64,000 bases of DNA from Marsupella aquatica. Taxonomy: Eukaryota > Marchantiophyta. The stretch lies in contig OZ316891.1 of NCBI GenBank assembly GCA_973895155.1, positions 12,214,001 to 12,278,000 on the forward strand, given 5' to 3'. Made by a program: the position numbers and the translations under genes. The first letter of the stretch is position 1. Each line of letters opens with the position of its first letter. Below, one piece after another: positions 1-11,108 of the stretch. The notes beneath the pieces are model-generated. The model had not been told where the DNA came from and did not search any database. It saw only the letters and a program-made list of their open reading frames with translations.

Positions 1-2303
1 CAGACAATGGTTGTGGATCACCGTCTAAGGGCAAGGAGACTTGTGATCACAGTTGTTGTTGAATCTCTTTATTGGTTTGGAGCTGCACTACCACTACACC
101 TCTTGATATTTGTAGAAACAACTGAAGCGGGCAAGGACTATGTGTTGCCCCTCTAAACTGGGTTCTTCCTAACTTGGTTCAGGTCTTTACTTGTTTGATC
201 CTGTACTGTACTGCAACTAAAGTCAGCGTATAGTGTGGTAGGTTATATCGAGAGATGTAGCCATGTCTTTATTGCTGTAAGGAGGGTCCTAAGGACTTTG
301 TTGTTGGACAATATTTTGTTGCAGGGTCGTCTGTTTCTTTCACCGCGAATGCTGGGGTTTTACTCGAATCTGTTTGGACATAAAACGAAGTTTAGCTTTT
401 TGTGGGAAGACATAGAAGAAATTAAAGAATCAGCTCCTAGTAGGGGTGCTCTGTTCAACCCGTCCATTACTATCACATTACGCAAGGGTCGAGCTCAGGA
501 TTGTCGCCAGGGCTCCAAGGGAATTGATCACCACGGTCGACTGAGGTTCCAGTTTCTCTCTTTTGTCAGGCCTGGGCCAGCATTCAGGTGCGATCATTTG
601 TGATTCGTTTGAGAGCTCCCACTTCTTCATCTTATCAAACTGCCCGAGTTTCTGTTGTCATTGATGAGTTTCTCCGTCAATGACTGATAATAATCCTTTT
701 GTCCAATAATTGTGCAGAACTATCATTGCCTTGTGGAAAAACCGAACTTTAAGTGTTGAGCAAACAATGGAGCTCATTGCAAGTGTGGAGGCAGGGGATA
801 TGAAATATGCTGTCGCAGAAAGGCAAGCTGATGACACTCAGCCCTTTCTGGGTTTAGAAGAAGCACACATGTCTCAACTGGCCGACCAGGACTTCCCAGC
901 TACAGTGAGTCTCGTCATCTCTTCCAGGAGACTAAGAATATCAGTAACATGTAGGGGTGCATAAACTGATGAGGTGTGTTTGCTTTTATGAAGCTGTATG
1001 TCCTGGACTGTCGCAGTCTTTGGTTTAAACTGTCCTGTTGTTGTTCACTACACCGAGCTAGCTCTACAAGCATTTGGGGTCCCGTGTAGCAGATCAATAG
1101 CGGATGGAAGGATGTTAATTTTTTGGAGAGAGATGAGCGTTGGGTAAATTGGTAGTGGATCTATCAAATGAAAAGATATCTAGAAATTAGAGTAACAGGG
1201 CGTGGTTGTATGCATCTGTAGGTGAAGCAATTATCCCATCTGGTCGAGTATGGTGCTCTCGACCACCAAGTAATGGAATTGTTCTGCGTAAATAACTACA
1301 AGAGCACTCAGTGGGAGGCGGTAAGTAACATCTACCTTACAAAGGCCCGCATTCAGAACATGTTTAAGACAACAAAAGCAGCGTTGATGTCTGAGGAGAA
1401 CCTTGTTAATTTTCTCGAACATCCTATTCTGACGTGCACGGACTGCTAAGTCGATTGTTGCTCACTGAGCAGGTTGGTGATGATCAAAATGTGAAAAGGC
1501 GACAAGTAAGTTATGCTATGAGCAGAGCACAATGTCGCTTTGGGAGTTCTGTTACTACAATACAGCAGAGGACTATCTCAAACGACTTGAAATCGAGTGT
1601 CTTTGAGGAAGTCATGACCCTTCATGATGTACCCTTTGGCGATCACTTCCTGGTGAGTTCCCATGCCTGCCGTGACAAGAAGAACCTGCCCTACGTTTTG
1701 CCCCATCTGTCTCTGCACCTGTGTGAAGTACCACGTAGCCAAAGGCACAATCTTCTCTAGTTGGACGTGTCCTCCGTGAGTTTCCAAATTGTAATATATG
1801 TACAAAGAAGTTATGCAGTCAAATTGGGGACAGAGTAAAAATCTCTAAAGCGTTCGGTAGTATACTAGTAGTAATTGGTAAGAAGGTTATCTCCTTTGTA
1901 TCTTTCTCGAAACAAAAGTATATCTTTTGACATAATAATTTATCAAAACTTTCAGTTTAAATGTTGTATATCGCTTTCACCTATGGTAGTCTATTTTTTT
2001 TGCTGGCAGGTGCAAGTACGAAAGGAGGCGGTCACCGTAACCGAAAACCCTCCCCTTTGTCATGTCAAGGTCTATGCTGGTGTAGCCTGGCATAAAAACG
2101 CCGGGTTCCAAAAGAAGATTACCAAGAACATACTTAGTTACATGTCTCATTTCCTGAAAGAGTATTCGGAGTTCGCAACAAGAATCATAATGACCACACC
2201 ACCAGAGGCTTTCCAGCCAGTGGAACCCTTGAAGGAAATGCCGTCCGTTAGGATGCTTCCTTCAATTCTTACTAAGTTGATGAAGCCTAACACGAACACG
2301 TAG
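1..2303 (+). CDS. C2-GRAM-VASt domain protein, 3' part (5' end outside window)
   Basis: Five exons join in frame: 325-587, 718-904, 1222-1320, 1473-1652 and 2010-2303 (TAG), about 340 residues. The first encodes most of a GRAM domain (GRLFLSPRMLGFYSNLFGHK, then FSFLWEDIEEI); it ends in AG and pairs with the A of the next exon, giving RTIIALWKNRTLS. The rest carries a VASt domain with FLGLEEAHMSQL, STQWEA, VFEEVMTLHDVPFGDHF and GVAWHKNAGFQKKITKNIL. This order matches the C-terminal half of plant C2 and GRAM domain proteins such as Arabidopsis At1g03370. In that family the C2 domains bind calcium and lipid, and GRAM/VASt modules bind phosphoinositides or sterols at membrane contacts; this is family knowledge, not shown here. 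The C2 exons must lie left of the window, since nothing like them is visible in 1-324. Splice sites are all GT/AG and no frame damage is seen. Confidence 0.85.
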
Positions 2304-3576
2304 GTCGTCGGGTCTAAGACTCTCACCAATTCATCTAAAGCAAGTTACAAAACCAGATCCAGCTTCAGCGGCAAGCTGTCAGGTTGCAGAAAAATATTCA
2401 TACCCAATTTTGTTTCCTAGTCGTAATTCATTACAATCGCAATTCTTCATGGTAGGTGTAGGAGAAAATTAACGTAGCTGCTAACAGTTGATGAGCTCCT
2501 TGCTTGAGCAACTGTTGTGTACATTGTCCCTAGAACGTGAAGGGAAGATAATTGTACAGTTACATGGGGGATATAATTGAAGTTATCATAACTGGATCCT
2601 TTCGAGGGGAGGAGGAAGGCGAAACAAGCAAGGGTCATTCGGCTGGCAAGGAAACCCACACGAAAGATGGTGTATACAAATTGAAAATTCATGCCCTCAT
2701 GAATTATCATTACTGGTCTTTCGTTGTAACATAGCTCTCGGGCATGCACCTGAGCTGCAGTATTGTCAAACTCGGGGGTTTGAATGTCAAGAGATGTAGA
2801 TCTTTAACAATTGTGCTGTAAAGATAATCTCCAGCTTTTTAAATTCATGTTGGAAATCACAATTGCAGTGTAGATACCCAATTTTCGTCGTGCTGATTGT
2901 TGGGACCCAGAAATCGTTTTGTTTTCGGTTCGGACTATGCACTGCACTGTTAAACGACCGATTTCCTTGGAGTTTCGATTGAACCAGAAATATGAGTGTA
3001 ACGTTGGCTGCCAAGGCTGTAATAGCAAATGCAGTGACCGGTTTTCATGAACCTCGCGATGATCTGCTGCTTGAATAGCTAGCTGGTTCTGAACATTGTG
3101 TTATTCAAGAATGAGCAGTTCATGATTGTAATCCATGATTGAGCTACCGGAAGCATCGTAACTAGCATTTAACCCTGTGGCCAGAAAGTGAGAAAAAATT
3201 GATTGCCTGTCAAGAAGCTTTTCTGATCATTATTAGAAGGGCGTTCAGGATACAGCCCCAGCCCAGACCTCCTCTGTAACACCTAAACACTGTGCGAAAA
3301 AAGGTTTGTTATCATGAGTTCAGAGCATGAGAGTATGGGATTAACAATGACCTTCATGTATGGTTATACATCCGTAATTTGCTTTCCATACAGAAATTAT
3401 GGGTTTATATTGCATAATGCATTACAAAGAAGCAAACCCAAATGATTTAGTTGTGTCGCTAGGCAGTTCAAATATACTGTCCACTTTTCGTGATCTTGCC
3501 AAAAGCTATATGGAATAGCTATATGGAATATGTAGGGTATTGCGTTGTGACGTGTAATGTCCCCACATCAACACAT
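2304..3576. other. 3' flank and intergenic DNA, no gene seen
   Basis: The 3' untranslated region of the C2-GRAM-VASt gene must begin here. I see no other exon, RNA gene or transposon signature. Short open frames on both strands resemble no known family and have no splice context. Confidence 0.5.
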
Positions 3577-3579
3577 CCT

Positions 3580-3672
3580 AATATGTAGCCAAACCATCAA
3601 GTACATAAAACTCGAAAACAAAAGTTGGTACCATCTTTGAGTTTTATGTACTTGATGGTTTGGCTACATATT
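3580..3672. repeat. Perfect 34-bp inverted repeat with 25-bp spacer
   Basis: Positions 3580-3613 and 3639-3672 are exact reverse complements (left arm begins AATATGTAGCCAAACC and ends ATAAAACTC). The spacer is 3614-3638. A further, slightly diverged direct copy of the left-arm start lies at 3681-3700, and a direct copy of its second half, TCAAGTACATAAAACTC, lies at 4370-4386. The unit therefore occurs at least three times within 800 bp and looks like a foldback element or piece of a transposon. A transcript would form a strong hairpin. Confidence 0.8.
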
Positions 3673-3707
3673 TGACATATCCTAATATGTAACCAAACCT
3701 TCATAAG

Positions 3708-4085
3708 TTGGTATTGAAGGTTGGATGCCCTATCATTTTACTTCAAAATATAGATCACTCTTTGGGGTTGTGTAATGGTACTCGGCTAATTGTGAGAGCA
3801 ATGAATCGTTGTGTCATTGAGACACGAGTTCTCGCAAGAAAGCATACAAGGACTCTTACATTTATCCCACCGATTCTGTTGACATCTGACAAATCACTTC
3901 CTTTTTTATTATGTAGGGTCCAATTTCCCATTCAAGTGGCATATGCAATACAAGACTCAAGGTCACACTTTAGAACACGTAGGGTTACAGCTTTCAAAGT
4001 CTGTATTTAGTCACGGACAGTTGTGTGTAACAATTTCAAGGACAACATCTTCTACAACTATCAAGGTTTTACTTTTGGATTTTGA
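3708..4085 (+). pseudogene. Helitron helicase C-terminal remnant
   Basis: This holds about the last 120 codons of a Helitron helicase, broken by a frameshift near 3950 where AYAIQDSR replaces the usual run into KSQGQTL. The following frame has HTLEHVGLQLSKSVFSHG, then degenerates. No start codon or upstream helicase motifs are present. It is a fossil fragment inside the truncated element. Confidence 0.8.
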
Positions 4086-4243
4086 GGAGGGTCACTGAAG
4101 CAAGGTTGACAAACAATGTTGTATATGATGAGGTTCTTTATTGAACGCATGAATAAAGATTGTATCACTTTTGTATTAGTCTCTTTGACTTTTTGCCTAA
4201 ATTATATGTTTGCAATGCACAACCATGTTTGCCTCGCTTTAAA

Positions 4244-4344
4244 ATCTTACCCTCACCTCGACCTCTTCCCCTCACCTTGACATCTTGCCTTCACCTTGAC
4301 ATCTTGCCCTCACCTTGACATCTTGCCCTCACTCGAAGTCTTGC
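4244..4344. repeat. Tandem repeat, about five 19-20 bp units
   Basis: The unit is approximately CTCACCTTGACATCTTGCC. Three inner units are nearly identical and the outer two have drifted. It sits immediately 5' of the Helitron terminal hairpin, a place where Helitron families often carry short tandem arrays. Confidence 0.8.
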
Positions 4345-4386
4345 GTGCAACGCATGGGCATAGGGCTAGTCAAGTACATAAAACTC

Positions 4387-5149
4387 AACAACAAAAGAAC
4401 TTATTGCAAATGTACACAACTGATGGAATGACACGTATATAATGGAGGTGAAAATTTCTCTATAGAAAGTCATAGAATATAATGGACTGAACTGGAATGA
4501 AATGTACTAAACTGGAATGAAATGAGAACAGGCGAGATGCCAAGATCAGCCTGGAGTATGTAAGGAATCAGTGTGTAACTCTGTGTACAGGATGCCAAGC
4601 TATGTCTAAAGTAAGCTATGTCTGAAGTGCTCTGGCTTATTTGACAAAGATTCAAGAAAACGTAATTACAAAGAGTGTAAACCCTACCAAAGTAGTGGGT
4701 GAAGCAAGAGGTGCCCCCAATGAATGGTTTTGTTTCAAAATTACCCAAACTTGCCCTACAATAACAGAATTTAACTATGTCTCTACTTGGGTCCTAAATT
4801 AGGCAAACGGAAGCTTCTGAGTAAGTTATACACCCATGTTCCATATAGCTAATGGCACTGCTACACGGGCTGCTACATAGTGAGTCCAACTTTCATGTTT
4901 TGACTTATTCATAATTTTGTGTCATAGATTTTTATTTGAATGTACCTTAACAAGGGGCATCCTTTGTATCATACATACTTTTAATTCAATTTTGGACCCC
5001 TTTAATTTTTGGTAAGCTACAGTATTTTGAATTTTATTTGACAGCCCCCTTAATTTTTAAGCTTTGTTATGTCCTAGAAAGAAACCATGGGCTTCATTTT
5101 CTAACACTTTTAAGTATTCTCATGAGTGAGAGGAATGGTTCTAAGTAAC
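4387..5149. other. Intergenic DNA, nothing recognised
   Basis: AT-rich sequence without a plausible gene. A 92-codon minus-strand open frame (4470-4748) matches no family I know and lacks any sign of selection that I can read. Confidence 0.5.
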
Positions 5150-5154
5150 ATCAA

Positions 5155-5498
5155 TGTTGAGCATAGACGACAATCGTAATGGCAAGCCCATGAACCATCC
5201 AACGCACAAGAGTAGACACAGAGAGATACGTGGTTCACCTCCACATGAGGCTACATCCACGGGAACACACATGAGCTTTATTGCACTCTAGGCCGACCGG
5301 CCATACCAAGCATCCACAACGCAAGCTCTCTATATCTCTCAACTAGCTCCGGAACATGAGCCTGAGTTCCCACTCTCCAAGCAAACACCGCTTGGATATA
5401 GAGTGTGCACAGCATGACTAACCTAGTCAAGTCTGCGACTAAGGTTAGCCTTAACTATGGTACAGTCGTAACTCTAGACCTAAGAGTAAATCCTAACA
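5155..5498 (-). mobile_element. Solo LTR of a retrotransposon, with ATCAA target duplication
   Basis: The 344-bp segment begins TGTTGAGCATAG and ends GTAAATCCTAACA, so it has the TGTT...AACA ends of an LTR. It is flanked by identical 5-bp direct repeats, ATCAA at 5150-5154 and 5499-5503, as expected for integrase-mediated insertion. No internal retrotransposon sequence follows, so it is a solo LTR left by recombination. Related sequence in the opposite orientation occurs at 39487-40125 and in the same orientation near 47600-47760, which fixes the family as dispersed. The strand is inferred from the more usual TGTTAGGATTT start on the minus strand. Confidence 0.85.
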
Positions 5499-5503
5499 AT
5501 CAA

Positions 5504-5839
5504 CACATCGTGTCTTAAGTTCCCCTCATGGCTTTCTTTTCTAAGTTTATGGTTTTTATTGAAATGGGTGTGTCATAAGGCACATTGAAGTAAGTGCACA
5601 ACTTGTAGCATCTTTGTGTCATAAAATTTAGTTGTACTTTCATTGGTCACTATGCTTTTATTTGCATGTGCTGTACTTATATTATTTTATCCCATTCACA
5701 TTTGATATGTATTCTAGGTTTATTCTCTAATTTAATCCACTTACACATCACTACCGGAACAAAAATAAAGCATGTTCCAAGGATGAGCATGCTATATAGC
5801 TGAAGTGGTCCTCCCTTTAGCTGCCCATCATAGAACATA
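5504..5839. other. Intergenic DNA, nothing recognised
   Basis: AT-rich sequence between the solo LTR and the SINE-like element. I see no coding or structural signal. Confidence 0.4.
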
Positions 5840-5935
5840 ATAGAGTCCTATGATCTGACCCAATGGTTAAGACTCTAGTCACTGTGTGGGAAAGGGAAGT
5901 CTTGGTTCAAACCTTGCCGGATACATACCACACTA
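5840..5935 (+). mobile_element. Probable tRNA-derived SINE
   Basis: A polymerase III A-box-like sequence, TGACCCAATGGTT (5856-5868), is followed about 35 bases later by a B-box-like sequence, GGTTCAAACCT (5904-5914). The intervening wording (AAGACTCTAGTCACTG, then GGGAAAGGGAAGTC) resembles tRNA-derived plant SINEs of the Au type. It does not fold as a functional tRNA: I cannot pair an acceptor stem or find a proper anticodon arm. The 3' end is not clear. Confidence 0.45.
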
Positions 5936-5961
5936 TATATTATGATGGTTAATCCAAACGC

Positions 5962-6140
5962 ACATTCACAAGACTTTGCCACTACAATAACAATTTAAAA
6001 GTTAAAAAGGGGGTATTTGAATCTTGTGGAAATTAAATTTCTAAAACATGCAAATAGTACATTCTAAAACTTTACCACTATAATAACAAATTTCAAAATT
6101 AAAAGGGGGTGGTTGGATCTTGTGGAAATTAAATTTCTAA
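5962..6140. repeat. Imperfect tandem duplication, period about 97 bp
   Basis: The copies 5962-6044 and 6059-6140 share ACATTC, ACTTT.CCACTA.AATAACA, AAAAGGGGGT and ATCTTGTGGAAATTAAATTT. They differ at scattered positions, so the duplication is not recent. Confidence 0.75.
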
Positions 6141-8298
6141 ATATACTAGAGGGTGTCCCAAGTAATTTCAAATGTGAAAATAAAAAAGCAAAAAATCCCC
6201 ATAAAGTATATCCAAAATTCAATTATGAAAGAAAAACAATTGGGCATTCTGAGCAGGTCAGACAGGTTCCCCATAAACCAATTGCTTTGGTGAAAAAATT
6301 GACTTGTGCCTCCAACTGCTTGTAAAGCCACCATGAGAGAACCTAAAAGAGCATGCAACAGAGAGCCCCCTGTATGGGACCGTTGAACCTACAGGACATA
6401 TTCTGTGTTTGACCTAGATGCTCAAAGCACAGTAGAACCCTCCCCTACCTGGAGATGGCCATGCAACCATTGGACAATTCAGGAGGACTCCGTCTTGAGA
6501 GCCTTATCTTACACATACCTTCACAATATGAATGTGTGTCATGTGCTTTGCCTTGCTCTCCTTGACTTCCAACACTAGTGAGCAACTTAAGGGGTTCTCT
6601 TACCTTGGTGTTTGGATGGTCCTTAATAGGGCCTTCCTCTTACTATGCAAATGATTTTGTCCAGACAAGAGATATTGCTAGAGTCCTAGGAACCCCTCCT
6701 TTATCCAAAAAACTATTGCTGGTATCTGCATACTAGTTCTTGGATTTGTGCTAATGCACTTGAGAAGAATACTAGAATCTCATAGACCACAATTTTAATT
6801 AAAGTTTTTACTCAAATTTGTGAGAGAAGCTCAAGTTGTGTTTGAGAGTGAATATCCCAGGCAACCGTTGCAAATCAATGAGATAGAGATTTTCCAGGAA
6901 CTTTTGCATCTTTGAACTATGTGCACTATGTTTGGAAAATTTGTTGGGCTGCTTAGCAAGGGTCACTTGTTTACAGTCAATTGTGATAGAGGACAAATCT
7001 GAGCAATCTCTCTGATTGTGTCATGCATGTTTTGAATTACAAAGGGGATTTCAATTTCAAGGAGATTACCAAAAGGATTTTCCCAACCCCCTTTGGGATG
7101 TGCTATGTCACCACTGGAGACTAATCTGCTGGGAAGTCAAGCTGGCTAGCTAAATTGCAGTCCAGGTGAGTAGTAGAACCTATTGCAACTACTATCTCAT
7201 AGTCACTTGACAGTCCAAGTGTTCCCTTTGTTTGTCTACAATCATGTTCAAATGCTCACAAACCAACACCCTATCCTTTGTTTGCATGTTGTTGGGAGGT
7301 TTATTGACTGTGACCCCCCGTGGACTCTATGTCTTGACCAGCCTGGCTCCAATGGCAATGAACCTTGAATTCAAAAGTTATTGTGTAGATATTTATAATT
7401 AGCAAGCATCCGTTAAACCACCACTGATACTCTTTAGGACCTGCTGAGACCAGGTTGTTTGTGAAAGTAACAAAGGTGGCCATGTTTTCCTACCGCACTT
7501 TGAGTGATATTGGCGATTTATGTATACTAGCCTAATTACCTGGTTGTTGAAAGTGAATAGAGATGAAGAGAAAAAACCTTGCAGAAAAAAGATTTCATGC
7601 TATTTGCTGTTTACAGTTGCACCCATCCCTTTTTTTTGCACCTTCACTTTCAGGTATGCCCTCAGTTAGAGTCATTGTCTAGAGGCTTCATTCTAGTAAG
7701 TAGACCCATTGAGTAGCTTTTGATTGTACTTTATTAATTAGATGTGACAATTGGATGAAAAACAAAAGTAGTTGACTGAAATAATGTAAGTGAGGCAATG
7801 TCACACAAAGATAAAAGGCCCTATTATAATCTGAGTATGTTATTTTGGGGTAGAGTAGGTTATATTTACTATGAACATTGACAGGTACAATATGTTCAAT
7901 CATTTGTGCTGGCTAGTAGAGTGAATTCTATCAGCTAACCTGTTAATGAGTTGCAACACTACAATAGGGCCCCACCAATCCCTTATTTGGGGGTTGGGTA
8001 TGTGACGGCAGGATATGCTTGAGAGGAGACATATTGGGAGGGAATACAACCCAATGTGATGAGAGTATGTTGAGCAGATTGCAACCTACTTTGATTCCTT
8101 ATGCTCATTGACTTGTCCCATGGACTCTAAGAGTAGCTTACCAATCAAACAAACCCTAGTGAATTTTTTTCTTTGTATGTCTATACATGGTTATGAGGCA
8201 TAACCCCGGTGAGGCCACACAACTCCTATGCCAGCCTGGTGTGGGGATTCTCAAATTTGAACTAGAAATGCAATAAGGTGTAAGTAGCACACACTGGC
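6141..8298. other. Intergenic DNA, no gene recognised
   Basis: AT-rich sequence with only short, unmatched open frames on both strands. I found no transposase, reverse transcriptase or RNA gene motif. Confidence 0.5.
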
Positions 8299-8302
8299 AG
8301 AT

Positions 8303-8330
8303 GCGATTTTTGCGATTTTTGCGATTTTTG
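8303..8330. repeat. Three tandem copies of GCGATTTTT
   Basis: A 9-base unit is repeated exactly three times. The short array may be no more than slippage. Confidence 0.8.
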
Positions 8331-9540
8331 GTCCCAATGGCAAGTCCTATTCACACGCTCTTGGAGTTCCAGTCCCGAATGTCTCGGTGCTCCTGCGTTT
8401 TGCCTCCGTCACATTTCGTTCACTATTATTATTTGGGTATTGTCTCCTTCTCCAAATCCACTGAGCATTTTTAAACAGTTTTTTCAATCTCTTCCCATTT
8501 GGTGATTTGGTTGTCTGAAATTAATTTGGATACGCGGGGTGGCGTTGAAGTTGACGGACAGGGTGCGGAGAGGGCCCTCTTGTCAGAGGACCCTAAAAAT
8601 TTGGGGACTGATACCATCCGGTCCTATCTTGTACCTCTGCGGCGCATACCTAAGTCCAAAGTGTGGTGTTGTACTACTAGTACGGTGGGCTAAGCAAAAG
8701 TACTGAAAGCAAACAAACAGTAGTTGGAGCCGAGAGTGCGAACACCGTAAAGGCGTGCTTTAATGTGAGCCGTTGATATTTGTAATCTCTGATCAAAATC
8801 CATCAAAATCTCGGTGAAAATCACAGGCAATGTTAAACATCATCCCGGTTCAGAGAAATCACCTTGAGGTTAGTTTCAAAACACTAAGGGGAGAGAAAAT
8901 TCTTCTTCATATTGACAAGATTTGGACACTGATGCATTTTAGTGGGATTTTTTTATCATTGTCAAAGTGAATGGGTCTCACTTTTACTAAAACTTGGCGG
9001 CATCATTTAATTTGGTGCAAACAATTCTAAAGACTTGACTAATGTTAGCCATGTCTTTTCCTTGTGTCAGTGATACCTCAGAACCCTATTCCAAAGACGG
9101 GCCTGAGAGTGCACTCCCCAACTGTGTTGGACTCTTGGGGCTGGCTAGTTTTAAATTGAATGATCCTGATGGAAGTCTATGTCGTGAATGAGGACATTGG
9201 AACATACTATCATTTTTTTGACCTCAAAAGCGACCCATCAAAACAGTGTCAGATTTGTCTGAAATCTATTGACACCCTGGCTTCTTGTTTACAGATGACT
9301 AGGATGTATGTCGTTTGCAAGCCCTCAAGTAGGAATAAATGAACGCAGTAGCATGGCCAGACCCGTTTGGGTAAGTGTATTGTGGTAAGGAAGTTTACAA
9401 TGTAGCCAAAAAGAAAGAAGAATAACTGCTCTAGACCAAAGATATACTGTAATTCTTTTGGAAGGAAAGGTGCTAACCCTGTTACCCAAAGGAGTCAGTG
9501 GGCAATCTCTTAGGATGAATTAACAATTCAGTCATTGCAT
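8331..9540. other. Intergenic DNA, no gene recognised
   Basis: Short open frames at 8499-8693 and 9160-9342 match nothing I know and lack splice or start context. No repeat structure stands out. Confidence 0.45.
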
Positions 9541-11010
9541 CCGTGGTACAGAGTCGCGGAACTCGACTACCATAACACTTAGCTCCGGCGTCGCTGACTC
9601 CGACGCCGAGCTCCCTTATGGTCCAGGCCCGGGTAGGCCATTCGGGGAGGACTTAGCATGGGGAGACTTGTGGGAAATGAGACGTGGCACTAGCGAGACA
9701 AGGAGCCAAGCTGGGGACACACACTAAGGACTTGGACTAGTGGATAGCTGGTCGGGTCAAGGGGAAATGGGCCGGGCTCAAGGATGGCCGTTTGGACCTC
9801 CGGATGGACTTTGAGTTCTGAGGGCTTGAGTGTGAGCTCCTCTTGGGCCCACGACCAATGGAGTTGACGCCATTGGCAACGGACGCTTGGGGCGCAAGTT
9901 GTGGCCCGATCCGGGTTGGGCCGGTCGGGGGCCCCAAGCGGTGATCAGACCTAGGCATGAGCAGTGGGTCAGCCCGATCGCAACGGGCTAAGGCACTCCG
10001 CTTGCGGATGCCTATCAAGAAAGTTATGGGTGTTGCTAGTTGGTGGCGTGCCCCTTATGCGCGATGAGATCCGGGTTGGGGGCCAAATGGTTAGGGACCA
10101 AAGCTGGTCCAAGGGTTGCAGGTCTTCAGAAGCATATATGAGGAGAATGATGTCTCCCTGGGGGCTAAGGGTGAGCCGAAGTCGTGAGCCGCGGTGGTCG
10201 CGACACTAAGGAAAATCGCCAAACGGAAATGACGATATCTTCCCAATGGGAAGTCCGTTGGAGGACTTCTTGGGTGCGTTGGAAAGCTCTTGAGGATCCT
10301 GAGCTCAGTTGGGTCTGGGGGTACCTTGGGTTCTCGGGGTTTGCGGGTGTTAGCTCGCCCGCTTGCCAAATCCCGCCGAACAACAGCCAAGCCGCATTCA
10401 GTCTCCCAAGGGAGCTTGCGTTGGGGAGGCAAGGCCAAGTAGGTGTGGAGGTGGAGCCCCAAGAGAGTTCGGCCCCTAGACCATCAGTAGTGTGAACCGG
10501 GAGTGGATCCTAGGGTCGAGGCCATTCTGGTCCCGACGTGTTGGGACAAGGTTTAGGACAAGCTACGCTATTTGGGCCATGAGCATGTCCTGAGATCAGG
10601 GCGATCAGTTGGTGATGGATAGGTACGAGGGGGAACCCGGGCCGCGCCCAAGGAAGGAGCTGTCCTGGACGGACAGAGGACGTGGGCTCTGGTTCCGGCT
10701 TATGGCATCGGAGGACCTATCGCTGACCTATTTACCAACGTCTGTTGAGCTTGAGTAGGATGCTAGACTTGGCAAGTTCTAGATCCTGAAGGGTTACTTA
10801 CCGAGGTGCTTGGTTGCTTGTGCAGATACGGAGGACCGTTGAGTAGCGGTCGTGCTAGAGAGCAAATGTGGCTTCGTATGGGAGGGGCCGCTGGCGGTGC
10901 AAGGGGCACTAGTTTACTTGCTCGAGGTATTCCGTGGAGGCGTTCGGGCACCAGGGGCACTTAGGTGTGAGTGCTGGGATTGGTGAGGGCGTTGGGTGGC
11001 AAGGTCCACC
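9541..11010. other. GC-rich island of unknown nature
   Basis: Base composition changes sharply from AT-rich to clearly GC-rich here and returns to AT-rich near 11010. Open frames on both strands are a by-product of the composition; none resembles a known protein. At its left edge AGCTCCGGCGTCG (9581-9593) pairs imperfectly with CGACGCCGAGCT (9601-9612) to form a hairpin. It could be part of an LTR element or an inserted foreign segment, but I see no reverse transcriptase, gag or integrase motif and no clear terminal repeats. Confidence 0.5.
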
Positions 11011-11068
11011 ACTTACAGGGTACCTGTTTGGAATCACTTCTGGAGGTGTTTGCTATTTCCATAATCTC

Positions 11069-11108
11069 TTGTTTGAAAACTCATGATAGGTAATCCCTTT
11101 TCAAACAA
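11069..11108. repeat. Short hairpin, 11-bp arms
   Basis: TTGTTTGAAAA at 11069-11079 is the exact reverse complement of TTTTCAAACAA at 11098-11108. No run of T follows that would make it a recognisable terminator, and no gene ends here. Confidence 0.6.

Larger units (their letters stand above)
3701..4369 (+). mobile_element. Truncated, decayed Helitron with intact 3' terminus
   Basis: Positions 3708-3950 read LKVGCPIILLQNID, GLCNGTRLIVRAMN and RVQFPIQVAYAI, the C-terminal motifs of the Helitron Rep/helicase (PIF1-like superfamily 1). After a frameshift near 3950 the next frame continues KTQGHTLEHVG and SKSVFSHGQL, matching the end of that helicase. The 3' end is diagnostic of Helitrons: a stem TGCGT/ACGCA (4342-4346 with 4350-4354), 11 bases, then CTAG at 4366-4369 followed by T. 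The 5' part of the element, including Rep and most of the helicase, is missing. The left limit at 3701 (TC) comes from comparing the flanks with an intact copy of the target at 3577-3613. It cannot move itself. Confidence 0.8.

Noticed and set aside
4244-4344. CRISPR-like array
   Set aside because: Units are contiguous 19-20 bp tandem repeats without spacers, in a plant nuclear Helitron.
5856-5914. A true tRNA gene
   Set aside because: A- and B-box-like words are present but no cloverleaf with paired acceptor stem and anticodon arm can be formed; a SINE fits better.
9737-10495. Overlapping open frames on both strands of the GC-rich island
   Set aside because: GC-rich DNA lacks stop codons by chance; none shows domain motifs.
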